Assembly: GCA_017480345.1 (NCBI GenBank)
Contig: JAFVAU010000015.1
Location: 1-51,437, forward strand
Length of the DNA: 51,437 nucleotides
From: Bacteroidales bacterium
GTDB taxonomy: Bacteria; Bacteroidota; Bacteroidia; Bacteroidales; UBA932
Direction of reading: 5' to 3'
Part shown: positions 9,766-17,588 of the stretch, one piece after another
Position numbering within the stretch: the stretch's first letter is position 1
Layout: each line of letters opens with the position of its first letter
Notes under the pieces: model-generated
Told to the model about the DNA's origin: nothing
Seen by the model: only the letters and a program-made list of their open reading frames with translations
The model's database searches: none
Made by a program: the position numbers and the translations under genes

Positions 9766-10337
9766 TGAAGACGCCCCTGTATATCGAGGTGCCCGGAGGG
9801 GCCGACAAGATTCTCCTGCACGCGTGCTGCGCCCCGTGCTCCAGCGCCATCGTGGAGTGCCTGATGGAACGCGGAATCACCCCCGTCATCTTCTATTCCA
9901 ACTCCAATATCTTCCCGCGAGAAGAGTACGACCACCGGCTTAACGAATGCATCCGCTATGCCCGCAAATGGGGCATCGAGATTGTGGACGACGTGTACGA
10001 CCACGATGCCTGGCGGCTCTGCGCCCGGGGCCTGGAGACGGAACCGGAACGCGGAAAACGCTGCCTGGAATGTTTCAAGCAGCGTTTGTTACGGGCGGCG
10101 CAATATGCCTCCCAGAATGGATTTGAAGTTTTGGCCACCACCCTGGCCAGCTCCCGCTGGAAAGACCTTTCCCAGGTGGACCAAGCCGGCCGATGGGCCT
10201 GTGAACAAGTTTCCGGCGTTACCTGGTGGGCCCAAAACTGGCGTAAGGGCGGGCTCCAGGAACGCCGGAATCAAATTATCAAAGAAGAAAACTTCTACAA
10301 CCAGCTGTTCTGCGGTTGCGAGTTCTCCCGCTATTAG
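9765..10337 (+). CDS. queH: Epoxyqueuosine reductase QueH
   Basis: 190 residues. Catalyses the final reduction of epoxyqueuosine to queuosine in tRNA; QueH is the alternative to the cobalamin enzyme QueG. Diagnostic cysteines are in LLHACCAPCSSA (residues about 18-29), RCLECF (about 99) and FCGCEF near the C terminus, a set expected to hold an Fe-S cluster and neighbouring metal. The start is the ATG overlapping the nhaC stop; an earlier in-frame extension runs through nhaC and is not real. The TAG stop overlaps the TAA stop of the convergent barrel gene in TTAG. Confidence 0.9.
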   Translation: MKTPLYIEVPGGADKILLHACCAPCSSAIVECLMERGITPVIFYSNSNIFPREEYDHRLNECIRYARKWGIEIVDDVYDHDAWRLCARGLETEPERGKRCLECFKQRLLRAAQYASQNGFEVLATTLASSRWKDLSQVDQAGRWACEQVSGVTWWAQNWRKGGLQERRNQIIKEENFYNQLFCGCEFSRY

Positions 10338-10996
10338 AAGCAGAAGTTAACACCAGCCTTGATCTGGTTGCGGCCGGTACGGAGGTTGTCATACTTGTCC
10401 ACGTCCAGCAGGTTGTGGTCGTAGCCAACGGTGAAAAGGACATCCCCCACCTGAACGCCGATGCCGCCGCCCAGATAGATGTTGAAGGGATTGCGGTTGC
10501 CGTTCTTGCTGTCGTAGTGGTTGTACTGCTCACCATCGGAGAAAGTATACTTAAGGATGTTGGCCGTGCCCCTTACGTTGGTCTTGGCCATGACGCCATA
10601 CTGGAAGTTGGGACCCAGGAAGGCCATGATCTTCAGGTCTTCGTTAATCTCGTAGCTGTAGCTGAAGTTCACGGGGATGTTCAGGGCCAGCTCGGTGTAA
10701 TTACCCATCACGGTAAGACCCATATTGGCGTTGCCGCCAGTGGCGTTCTCATTGTGCATGAGCATGTTCAGATAGAAACCGGGAGCCACGCCGAATCCGG
10801 AGCCGCCCAGCTTGAAGTTGTAGCTGGCACCCAGATAGAAGCCGTGATAAGTGGTTTTGTCCACCACCTTCTTGTCATTGTCCTTGGTGTTCTCCATGGA
10901 GGCCAGGTAACCGGCGCCTATCACCACCTGGGCGTAAGCCTGGCTGCCGGCCAGCAGCATCGTTGCTGCAAAAAGGGTTGCAAATACTTTTTTCAT
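10334..10996 (-). CDS. Outer-membrane beta-barrel protein (porin-like), copy 1
   Basis: 220 residues. A signal peptide (MKKVFATLFAATMLLAGSQA, cleaved near AYAQ) is followed by alternating amphipathic strands and a C terminus ending in Phe (KAGVNFCF), as expected for a small 8-stranded barrel inserted by BAM. Its paralogue at 11170-11787 shares the TELALNIPV-type strand, the EINEDLKIMAFLGPNFQ pattern and overall size. Function unknown; such barrels in Bacteroidota are usually annotated as porin family. Confidence 0.85.
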   Translation of the reverse strand: MKKVFATLFAATMLLAGSQAYAQVVIGAGYLASMENTKDNDKKVVDKTTYHGFYLGASYNFKLGGSGFGVAPGFYLNMLMHNENATGGNANMGLTVMGNYTELALNIPVNFSYSYEINEDLKIMAFLGPNFQYGVMAKTNVRGTANILKYTFSDGEQYNHYDSKNGNRNPFNIYLGGGIGVQVGDVLFTVGYDHNLLDVDKYDNLRTGRNQIKAGVNFCF

Positions 10997-11069
10997 AGTA
11001 TTAAAGATTAAAGATTAAAAATTAACAAAATACCAACTTTTAGGGATTGACCGCCTTCACCATTCACGC

Positions 11070-11077
11070 TACCTTTG
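11070..11077 (+). promoter_or_regulatory. Promoter pointing into the gap between two minus-strand genes
   Basis: TACCTTTG, a full -7 match, preceded by GGGATTGAC at 11043-11051 with 18 bases between. The feoAB promoter has the same GGGATTGAC and the same 18-base spacing. No gene on the plus strand follows; the only thing downstream is the terminator at 11134-11166. Confidence 0.55.
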
Positions 11078-11081
11078 CATC

Positions 11082-11166
11082 AGAAAATATAGCCATATAG
11101 TTTAGGTAATATCAGATCCTTTTATTGTTGTTCAAAAGCACCTCGCCGGGATGGCGAGGTGCTTTT
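11082..11166 (+). ncRNA. Candidate small RNA between two barrel genes
   Basis: Bounded by the plus-strand promoter (-7 box 11070-11077) and a perfect 14-bp terminator-like hairpin, giving a transcript of about 85 bases with no ORF of note. Both neighbours are on the minus strand. Start and function are inferred; no known RNA family is recognised. Confidence 0.35.
11134..11166. terminator. Bidirectional terminator-like hairpin
   Basis: Perfect 14-bp arms, AAAAGCACCTCGCC and GGCGAGGTGCTTTT, around loop GGGAT. The A and T runs are in the stem, so it can stop transcription of the barrel gene ending at 11170 and of any plus-strand transcript from 11070. Confidence 0.8.
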
Positions 11167-11169
11167 GGA

Positions 11170-11787
11170 TTAAAACAGGTAACCTACACCGAAGTGGAGG
11201 AACTGGCGGCCCACCTTAATGCGGTCCGTAGTGGACAGGTTGAAGAAACCGAAGTCGTAGCCGATTTCGATGCGGAGGATCTCACTCACCTCCACACCGG
11301 CGGCAATGCCCCAGTAGATGTTGAACAGGGAGCGGGACTCCCCAAAGCGATTGTCTTTTTTCAGAAGGGCATAAGTAGTTCCCTGATTGTCCCGAACGTT
11401 ATGTGTGAAGGCAAACTGGAAGGCAGGGCCCGTCTGGCCAAACACATGGAAGTTCTCGTTGATTTTGTAGGTGTAGCAGGCCTGAACCGGGATGTTGAGA
11501 GCCAGTTCGCTCACGCTGAAAGCATTGAACTGGGCATGACGGCCGAACAGGGCGGAAATGTTGGCGCCGGGAAGGACAGCCAGTCCGTTAACATACTTGT
11601 CCAGGCTGTAATAATAAGTGGCCCCTACATAAAAACCGTCCAAACTTCCCTTATAGGGAACGTAGTTGTCTCCTACAACATACTTGGAATTCTCAAAAGC
11701 ATGGATGTAACCGCCATTGGCCACAATCTGGGCCTGGGCCAGCGTACCCACAAACAGGGCAGCTGCAATGAGGATGAATTTTTTCAT
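11170..11787 (-). CDS. Outer-membrane beta-barrel protein (porin-like), copy 2
   Basis: 205 residues with signal peptide MKKFILIAAALFVGTLAQA, then amphipathic strands and a terminal aromatic (HFGVGYLF). It is a diverged paralogue of the barrel at 10334-10996: both contain ELALNIPV and a strand with FQ(F/Y) after a GP. The gene has its own promoter (-7 box 11817-11824), and the hairpin at 11134-11166 separates it from copy 1. Confidence 0.85.
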   Translation of the reverse strand: MKKFILIAAALFVGTLAQAQIVANGGYIHAFENSKYVVGDNYVPYKGSLDGFYVGATYYYSLDKYVNGLAVLPGANISALFGRHAQFNAFSVSELALNIPVQACYTYKINENFHVFGQTGPAFQFAFTHNVRDNQGTTYALLKKDNRFGESRSLFNIYWGIAAGVEVSEILRIEIGYDFGFFNLSTTDRIKVGRQFLHFGVGYLF

Positions 11788-11816
11788 ATTGATACTACTA
11801 TTTATTTTCTAGCCTG

Positions 11817-11824
11817 CAAAAATA
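11817..11824 (-). promoter_or_regulatory. -7 promoter box of the second barrel gene
   Basis: TATTTTTG followed by C on the minus strand, 29 bases before ATG 11787. Confidence 0.6.
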
Positions 11825-11835
11825 CACATAATTTT

Positions 11836-12855
11836 TTACAACTTGATAAAAATCTTTTTCCGGTACAGCGGAAGGGCTATCAGATAGATCAGAAGCAGAC
11901 AGCCCAGGGAGAAGAGCAGGGAGGTCCATTCATTCACGCCCACCTGCCGCATGGCCCAGCTCCGGAAGCCGGTGAGGGAGAAGGTCCAGGCCAGGACGTC
12001 GCTCAGCAGATAGCAGAAGATGGCGTTGCTTCCGAAGGTGCGGAAAAAGCCCGTATGCTTCCACACGCCCGTCTCGTCTATGAGATAATGGAGGAGGCTA
12101 AGGATGAGCGTATCGGCCCCGCAGACTATCATAACAAAGGTGGGAGACCAGATTTTCTTGTTCACGGGCAGCAGCCACTGGAGCAGGAAACCCGCCACCA
12201 GCAGGGTCGTGCCCCAGGAATCCATCTTCCGGAAATCCTTGGAGGCGAAGATTTTCCCCATCAGAAAGCCGATGAGGGTATGCGCCACGGCCGGAAGGGT
12301 GGACAGCAGGCCCTCGGGGTCTATGCCCTTGTCATTATAAAGATGGGGCTCCCCCAGGACGGCCCGGTCCAGGCGGGCTACGATGTTCTCCGGCCCGTAG
12401 AGGTATCCGTCAAAAAACAGCAGGATGCCGGCATACAGCAAAAGCAGGCCTCCGGCTATCCAGGGGATGTATTTCTGCTTCACCGTGCAGAGGATGACGG
12501 CCGATATGCCATAGCACAGCGCCAGCCTCACCAGCACGCCGGTGAGCCGGAGGGAGCTGCGGGAGGCGATGAGCATGCTGATGGTGTTCACAAGCAGCCC
12601 CACGCCTATGAGCAGCACAAAGCGCCGGAGCATTTTCCAGTTCAATTTGAACTCCTGCTTCTTGAGGGAGAAGTACATGGAGGCTCCCATCACGAAGACG
12701 AAGGAGGGGAAGATGAAATCCGCCAGGGTGAAGCCGTTCCAGGCGGCATGGCGCATCATGGGCAGGACGGCGCTCCAGGAACCCGGCAGGTTGGCCACAA
12801 TCATGAGGGCGATGGTAAGACCTCTCAATACATCTAAGGAAATTACGCGTTTCAT
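11836..12855 (-). CDS. NagX-like membrane acyltransferase (HGSNAT/DUF5009 family)
   Basis: 339 residues with about ten membrane segments. The N terminus SLDVLRGLTIALMI, then HAAWNGFTLADFIFPSFVF, are hallmarks of the heparan-alpha-glucosaminide N-acetyltransferase/NagX family (COG4299), which moves acetyl groups across a membrane onto a glucosamine. Relatives sit in N-acetylglucosamine utilisation loci, but nothing next to it here is sugar-related. The exact acceptor is unknown. ATG 12855 is 4 bases from its -7 box. Confidence 0.8.
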   Translation of the reverse strand: MKRVISLDVLRGLTIALMIVANLPGSWSAVLPMMRHAAWNGFTLADFIFPSFVFVMGASMYFSLKKQEFKLNWKMLRRFVLLIGVGLLVNTISMLIASRSSLRLTGVLVRLALCYGISAVILCTVKQKYIPWIAGGLLLLYAGILLFFDGYLYGPENIVARLDRAVLGEPHLYNDKGIDPEGLLSTLPAVAHTLIGFLMGKIFASKDFRKMDSWGTTLLVAGFLLQWLLPVNKKIWSPTFVMIVCGADTLILSLLHYLIDETGVWKHTGFFRTFGSNAIFCYLLSDVLAWTFSLTGFRSWAMRQVGVNEWTSLLFSLGCLLLIYLIALPLYRKKIFIKL

Positions 12856-12859
12856 TCTT

Positions 12860-12867
12860 CAAAGGTA
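12860..12867 (-). promoter_or_regulatory. -7 promoter box of the NagX-like gene
   Basis: TACCTTTG on the minus strand, only 4 bases before the ATG, so probably a leaderless transcript. It lies back to back with the feoAB promoter. Confidence 0.6.
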
Positions 12868-12896
12868 GGACTTTTTCTTCAGAATCCCTACAAATG

Positions 12897-12931
12897 GGGA
12901 TTGACGGCAGCAGGGATAAGCCCTAACTTTG
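12897..12931 (+). promoter_or_regulatory. feoAB promoter
   Basis: The -33 element GGGATTGAC (12897-12905), 18 bases, then the -7 box TAACTTTG (12924-12931). The -33 nonamer and spacing are identical to those of the promoter at 11043-11077. The ATG is 26 bases after the box. I see no clear Fur-type palindrome. Confidence 0.75.
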
Positions 12932-12957
12932 CGCCCAGCGCAAAACCAACGACAACT

Positions 12958-15354
12958 ATGATTCTATCTGAACTTCAGACCGGCGAGAAGGCCGTCATCG
13001 TGCGTGTGAACGGACACGGCAGTTTCCGTAAACGCCTCATAGAGATGGGCTTCATTACCGGAAAGGAGGTGAGGGTGGTGCTCAACGCTCCGCTCAAGGA
13101 CCCTATTGAATACGAGATTATAGGCTATAAAGTATCCCTGCGAAGGGAGGAAGCCCGCCAGATAGAGGTGGTGACGGAGCAGGAGGCCCGCGAAGCCCTT
13201 GTGAGCGATGAGCATCTCCAGGCCCTCCCCGGAGATTTGGCCGAGAAGGAACGCCTGGACAAGGCCCTGGCCCACGTGGCCGAAGAACGCCACCACAACA
13301 TCCGCGTGGCCCTGGTGGGAAACCCCAACTGCGGCAAGACGTCCCTTTTCAATATTGCCTCCGGCAGCCACGAGCACGTGGGTAACTACTCCGGCGTGAC
13401 GGTGGATGCCAAGGAAGGGCATTTCAAGTATAAGGACTACGAGATAACCCTGGTGGACCTGCCGGGCACCTATTCCCTGAGCGCCTACTCCCCCGAAGAG
13501 CTGTATGTGAGAAAGAACCTCCTGGACGCCATGCCGGACGTGGTGGTGAACGTGGTGGACGCCTCCAACATTGAGCGCAACCTGTACCTGACCACCCAGC
13601 TCATCGACATGAACCTGCGGGTGGTGATGGCCCTGAACATGTACGACGAGTTGCAGCACAAAGGGGACAAGCTGGATACCAAGCAGCTGGGCTACCTTCT
13701 GGGCATGCCTGTGTGCCCCACGGTGAGCCGCGACGGACAGGGCATTCCGGAGCTCTTCGATACGGTGATCAAGATTTACGAGCAGTCGGACCCTCACCTG
13801 GCCCGCCACATCCATATCAACCACGGAGCGGAGCTGGAAAAGAGCATCAAACGCCTGCAGATGATTCTGTACGGCAACGAAGACATCCGCTCGCAGTATT
13901 CCACCCGCTACCTGGCCATCAAGTATCTGGAAACGGACAAGGACGTGGAAAAGACGCTCTCCGGCATTCCGGAAATCAAGGCCCTGCAGCAGGCCCGCAC
14001 CGAAGAGGAGAACCGGATCCGCGAGCTGCTGGACACATCGGCCGAAAGCGCCATCGTGGATGCCAAGTACGCCTTCATCCAGGGCGCCCTGGCAGAGACC
14101 TATGAGAAATACCAGGAGGAGCGGCCCCGGCGCACCCTCACGGACAAGATAGACGCCATCGTCACCAACCAGTGGGCAGCCTTCCCCATCTTCATCCTGC
14201 TGCTGTGGTTCATTTTCTGGGCCACCTTCACCATCGGCCAGTATCCCATGGACTGGATTGACGCCCTGGTGGCCTGGACGGGAGAAAAGGTGGGAGCGCT
14301 GATGGCCGACGGCTGGCTCAAAGACCTGGTGGTGGACGGTATCATCGCGGGCGTGGGAAGCGTGCTGGTGTTCCTTCCCAACATCATGATCCTGTATTTC
14401 TTCATCTCCATCATGGAGGACAGTGGCTACATGGCGCGCGCGGCCTTCATCGTGGACAAGCTGATGCACCGGATCGGCCTGCACGGGAAGAGCTTCATTC
14501 CCATGGTGATGGGCTTCGGCTGCAATGTGCCGGCCATCATGGCCACGCGCTCCATCGAGAGCCGCAAGAGCCGCCTGGTCACCATCGCCATCATTCCCTT
14601 CATGTCCTGCGCGGGCCGGCTGCCCATCTTCGTGCTCTTCGCGGGGGCGTTCTTCCCTTCTTCTCCGGCCACGGCGCTGCTGGGCATCTACCTGCTGGGG
14701 ATTGTGCTGGCTATTTTATCGGCCCTTGTGCTGTCGAAATTCGTCAAGGACGACGACCTTCCTTTTGTGATGGAGCTGCCGCCTTACCGCATCCCTACGG
14801 CCAAGGCCACCTGGCGCCATACCTGGGAGAAGGGCAAGCAGTACCTGGAGAAGATGGCCACCACCATCCTGCTGTTTTCCATCGCCATCTGGTTCCTGGG
14901 CTACTTCCCGCGGCACGAGGATGCCTCCACGGGCTATCAGCAGGAACATTCCTACATCGGCATGCTGGGCAAGGCCATCGAACCGGTGAACGAGCCGCTG
15001 GGCTTCAACTGGAAGATGGACGTGGGCCTGCTGGCCGGCGTGGGCGCCAAGGAACTGGTAATTAGCACCATGGGCGTAATGTATGCGCAGGACGGCGAGG
15101 AATACGAGGGCCTGGGCTCGGAGGAAGACACCCAGCTGCAGGCGGCGCTCAAGAGTACCGTACCCACCGCGGCGGCGCTGGCCTTCATGGTGTTTGTGCT
15201 GCTGTACTTCCCCTGCATAGCCACCTTCGTGGCCATCAAGAACGAGACGCACTCCTGGTGGTGGGCCATCCTGCTGGCGCTCTACACCATCCTTATTGCC
15301 TGGGTGTGTGCCTTCGCCGCTTTCCGGATAGGACTGCTCATTTGGCCGATATAG
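12958..15354 (+). CDS. feoB: Ferrous iron transporter, FeoA-FeoB fusion
   Basis: 798 residues. Residues 1 to about 75 are a FeoA SH3-like domain (MILSELQTGEKAVIVRVNGH). The FeoB GTPase follows with G1 GNPNCGKTS (about 122), G3 DLPGTYSLSAY, G4 NMYDE, and a long helical stretch. The membrane part has the two gate motifs MGFGCNVPAIMATR and FMSCAGRLPI. It imports Fe2+ under anaerobic conditions. The frame extends to a TTG at 12901, but that lies upstream of the -7 box, so ATG 12958 is the start. FeoA-FeoB fusion is common in Bacteroidota. No feoC is seen. Confidence 0.95.
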   Translation: MILSELQTGEKAVIVRVNGHGSFRKRLIEMGFITGKEVRVVLNAPLKDPIEYEIIGYKVSLRREEARQIEVVTEQEAREALVSDEHLQALPGDLAEKERLDKALAHVAEERHHNIRVALVGNPNCGKTSLFNIASGSHEHVGNYSGVTVDAKEGHFKYKDYEITLVDLPGTYSLSAYSPEELYVRKNLLDAMPDVVVNVVDASNIERNLYLTTQLIDMNLRVVMALNMYDELQHKGDKLDTKQLGYLLGMPVCPTVSRDGQGIPELFDTVIKIYEQSDPHLARHIHINHGAELEKSIKRLQMILYGNEDIRSQYSTRYLAIKYLETDKDVEKTLSGIPEIKALQQARTEEENRIRELLDTSAESAIVDAKYAFIQGALAETYEKYQEERPRRTLTDKIDAIVTNQWAAFPIFILLLWFIFWATFTIGQYPMDWIDALVAWTGEKVGALMADGWLKDLVVDGIIAGVGSVLVFLPNIMILYFFISIMEDSGYMARAAFIVDKLMHRIGLHGKSFIPMVMGFGCNVPAIMATRSIESRKSRLVTIAIIPFMSCAGRLPIFVLFAGAFFPSSPATALLGIYLLGIVLAILSALVLSKFVKDDDLPFVMELPPYRIPTAKATWRHTWEKGKQYLEKMATTILLFSIAIWFLGYFPRHEDASTGYQQEHSYIGMLGKAIEPVNEPLGFNWKMDVGLLAGVGAKELVISTMGVMYAQDGEEYEGLGSEEDTQLQAALKSTVPTAAALAFMVFVLLYFPCIATFVAIKNETHSWWWAILLALYTILIAWVCAFAAFRIGLLIWPI

Positions 15355-15363
15355 CCTTTTTGA

Positions 15364-15472
15364 GGTGACAACTAACTCGCTGACAGACAGCGCATTATAC
15401 AACATTTCTCGTTCGATTTTCGAACGAGAAATGTTGTATAAATAAATGACAGCCAATTACTTAGCTGTCACC
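15364..15472. repeat. Composite inverted-repeat element between feoB and mdh
   Basis: Outer imperfect arms GGTGACAACTAA (15364-15375) and TTAGCTGTCACC (15461-15472) enclose a perfect 22-bp hairpin with a 3-base T loop (15395-15416 and 15420-15441). A second small dyad TGACAGC/GCTGTCA lies at 15447-15470. The size (109 bp), terminal inverted repeats and AT-rich centre look like a MITE. It may also act as the only terminator between convergent feoB and mdh. No flanking target duplication is obvious. Confidence 0.55.
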
Positions 15473-15477
15473 AGAAA

Positions 15478-16464
15478 TTAAAGGTTGGCGTTGTCTTTGG
15501 CCCAGTCCTTGACGGCGGGAACGATACCCAGCTCCACAATCTCGTCGCGCATCTTGACAAGGTGCTCGTAGGAAGCGTCCAGAGCGGCCATTTCCTCGGC
15601 GGTACCCTGGGGAGCGGTGAAGTGGCAACCGGTCTTGTCGATGGTGGTGGGCATGGCCATCATCACGTTCTTGTACTTGCCTTCGTTCACATAGGTGCCG
15701 GCGGGCCAGGTGAAGACCTCGCCGCCCATGGCGGCCTCGATCATCTTCACGGCCTGGTAGGCAGGGCTCTGGAAGGAGCTGCGGCCACGGAGCTTGATAA
15801 TATTGGAACCACCCTGGATGGTGTTGTGCTTGATTTCTTCAAAACGCTCTGCGCTAAGACCCATCTCTGCGAGGGGCTTGCCGTCCACCTTCACCTGGGA
15901 GGCGAACACGGCCATGGCCTCACCGTGACCACCGTAAGTATGGGCGCCGGTGACCTTGCACTGCTGTACGCCGAACTCCTGGGCCAGGGCTTCCTGCAGA
16001 CGGGTGCTGTCCAGAGCGGCCAGGGAGGTGAGCTGGGAAGGCTTGAGACCGGAGTGGATGAGGGCGGTGAGGGCCGTCACATCGGCCGGGTTGAAGATAA
16101 CCACCACGAACTTGGCGTCCGGGCAGTACTTCTTGATGTTGTCACCGAAGTCGGCGGCAATCTGGCAGTTGCCCTTCAGGAGGTCTTCGCGGGTCATGCC
16201 TTCCTTGCGGGGAGCACCACCGGCCGATACGATGTACTTGGCATCCTTGAAGGCCACGGCGGGGTCTATGGTGGCGGTGAGGTTCACGCCGGGGAAGGCG
16301 CAGTGGTCCATCTCTGCCAGAACACCCTTCAGGCCGGGTTCAAAGATATCGTACAGGCAGATGTTGGGGGTGAGACCCAGCATGCAGGCGGTTTGCACCA
16401 TGTTGGAGCCAATCATGCCGGCAGCACCTACGATGAGTAGCTTTTCGTCAGTAAGAAATTTCAT
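15478..16464 (-). CDS. mdh: Malate dehydrogenase
   Basis: 328 residues. Interconverts malate and oxaloacetate with NAD(H); in gut Bacteroidales it works in the reductive branch that leads to succinate and propionate. The Rossmann motif is LIVGAAGMIGSNM. Substrate-binding arginines are in GAPRKEGMTRED and DSTRLQ, and the catalytic His is in GAHTYGGHGE. ATG 16464 follows the minus-strand -7 box at 16496-16503. It converges on feoB across the inverted-repeat element. Confidence 0.93.
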   Translation of the reverse strand: MKFLTDEKLLIVGAAGMIGSNMVQTACMLGLTPNICLYDIFEPGLKGVLAEMDHCAFPGVNLTATIDPAVAFKDAKYIVSAGGAPRKEGMTREDLLKGNCQIAADFGDNIKKYCPDAKFVVVIFNPADVTALTALIHSGLKPSQLTSLAALDSTRLQEALAQEFGVQQCKVTGAHTYGGHGEAMAVFASQVKVDGKPLAEMGLSAERFEEIKHNTIQGGSNIIKLRGRSSFQSPAYQAVKMIEAAMGGEVFTWPAGTYVNEGKYKNVMMAMPTTIDKTGCHFTAPQGTAEEMAALDASYEHLVKMRDEIVELGIVPAVKDWAKDNANL

Positions 16465-16495
16465 GATATTATTGTTTAAAATGATTTCAGGACTA

Positions 16496-16503
16496 CAAAG
16501 ATA
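16496..16503 (-). promoter_or_regulatory. -7 promoter box of mdh
   Basis: TATCTTTG on the minus strand, 31 bases before the mdh ATG. Confidence 0.7.
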
Positions 16504-16546
16504 CGAATTTCCCCGAAAAGATTCGTTGGAATTCCCAAAAATGAAT

Positions 16547-16554
16547 TATCTTTG
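16547..16554 (+). promoter_or_regulatory. -7 promoter box ahead of the structured RNA and PPTase gene
   Basis: TATCTTTG followed by C. The nearest convincing start codon is 171 bases further on (16726), much longer than any other leader in the window, and the interval is filled by the structured RNA. Confidence 0.7.
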
Positions 16555-16560
16555 CACCGA

Positions 16561-16711
16561 TATTTTGTAACGAAAAGTATGGAGCCTCCCAGTCCGGTCA
16601 AATCCAACTTGTTAGCGGGCGTCAATTCTGACGACCCCTTGTCGCGATTGCTTACCAGATAAAAGGAAACCCGGTGCACCCTGTGCAGCCGGGCGCTCAT
16701 GCGTTTTCGTC
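16561..16711 (+). ncRNA. Candidate structured RNA (three-helix fold), leader or stand-alone
   Basis: A closing helix pairs 16570-16585 with 16695-16710: seven pairs ACGAAAA/TTTTCGT, then five, then three, with single-base bulges. Inside are hairpin P2 (16617-16637, GGGCGTCA/TGACGaCCC, loop ATTC) and hairpin P3 (16670-16693, CCCGGTGCA/TGCAgCCGGG). A promoter lies directly upstream and the PPTase ATG 15 bases downstream. I do not recognise it as 6S, SRP, tmRNA, RNase P or a known riboswitch. A 27-codon ORF (16579-16662, MEPPSPVKSNLL...) overlaps it and could instead be a leader peptide. Confidence 0.45.
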
Positions 16712-16725
16712 CAAAACAACCTTAT

Positions 16726-17364
16726 ATGGGACTTTATTTAAAGAAGAAACTGGAAAACGAAGCCACCATCGGCGTGTGGCAGATCACGGAAACCGAGGAG
16801 GAGCTGACGGCCCTCAGCGCCACCCCCACGGACGAGATGGAGGAAATTTCCTTCATCAAGAGCGAAAGCCTGCGTAAGCAGCGCCTGGCCGTACGCGCGC
16901 TCCTGAACACCCTCTTTGAAGAGAAGGTGTACCTGAGCCACCACGACAACGGCAAACCCTACCTGGAGAACAATCCGGTGAATATCTCCATCACCCATAC
17001 GGAAAAGTATGTGGCTGTCATCCTCCACGATGAGGAAGACTGCGGCATAGACGTGGAATCCCTGGACCGGGACTTCAGCGCCGTGGAGAAGAAAGCCCTC
17101 TCCGAGGACGAGATAGACGACCTGGAAGACGAGAAGCGCAACGAGCAGCTGGCCATCTACTGGTGCGCCAAGGAAGCCATCTTCAAACTCCTGAGCCGCT
17201 ACAACGTGGACTTCGCGGAACAGATAGAGGTGGAGCGCTTCCGTCCCCGTGGAGAAGGAGAGTTGGAAGCCACCTTCATTGACAAGAACGAGGACGAGCA
17301 GGAGTTCGACCTCGAATACATGACCTTCGACCGCCACGTCCTGGTGTGGGTGGTGGGAGAATAA
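16726..17364 (+). CDS. Sfp-type 4'-phosphopantetheinyl transferase
   Basis: 212 residues. It moves phosphopantetheine from CoA to a serine of a carrier protein. The family motifs are GIDVE (Mg2+ and CoA binding) and WCAKEAIFKL (WxxKEA); NISITHTEKYVAVIL precedes them. The frame opens at ATG 16699, but that codon lies inside the closing helix of the RNA. ATG 16726 gives a normal N terminus and is preferred. No carrier-protein or polyketide genes are nearby, so the substrate is probably the fatty-acid acyl carrier protein. Confidence 0.85.
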   Translation: MGLYLKKKLENEATIGVWQITETEEELTALSATPTDEMEEISFIKSESLRKQRLAVRALLNTLFEEKVYLSHHDNGKPYLENNPVNISITHTEKYVAVILHDEEDCGIDVESLDRDFSAVEKKALSEDEIDDLEDEKRNEQLAIYWCAKEAIFKLLSRYNVDFAEQIEVERFRPRGEGELEATFIDKNEDEQEFDLEYMTFDRHVLVWVVGE

Positions 17365-17413
17365 ACGCCCTTTGTTGAAAACTTATCGGCCCAAGTAACA
17401 CGAAGGTTATATT

Positions 17414-17473
17414 TTAGAAATATTCTAATTTAGAAATTTTTATAAGCTGTTGGTTGACAAACAATTAACAGCT
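17414..17473 (+). promoter_or_regulatory. Inverted repeats upstream of nrdDG
   Basis: TTAGAA-ATA-TTCTAA at 17414-17428, and AGCTGTT/AACAGCT with a 15-base spacer at 17445-17473, lie 60-120 bases before the nrdD -7 box. They are candidate operators for oxygen or dNTP control. Neither matches the NrdR box closely. Confidence 0.3.
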
Positions 17474-17535
17474 TTTCGTTTGCGTTGTTGATAACTTTTT
17501 CTTGCAAAAGCTTGGGAAAGTTGATTCTTAACAAT

Positions 17536-17543
17536 TAACTTTG
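17536..17543 (+). promoter_or_regulatory. -7 promoter box of nrdDG
   Basis: TAACTTTG, with a TTG-containing -33 region at 17512-17514; 45 bases before ATG 17589. Confidence 0.7.
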
Positions 17544-17588
17544 TTCCCGAGGGAAAGCCCCCATGAACTCCAACTAGAACTAGACCCT

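Noticed and set aside
12901-12957. N-terminal extension of FeoAB from TTG 12901
   Set aside because: It would begin upstream of the -7 box and adds residues foreign to FeoA.
12958-15354. FeoA-FeoB fusion as a novelty
   Set aside because: This fusion is common in Bacteroidota.
16476-16700. 74-residue minus-strand frame upstream of mdh
   Set aside because: It overlaps the mdh promoter and the structured RNA, and shows no family signal.
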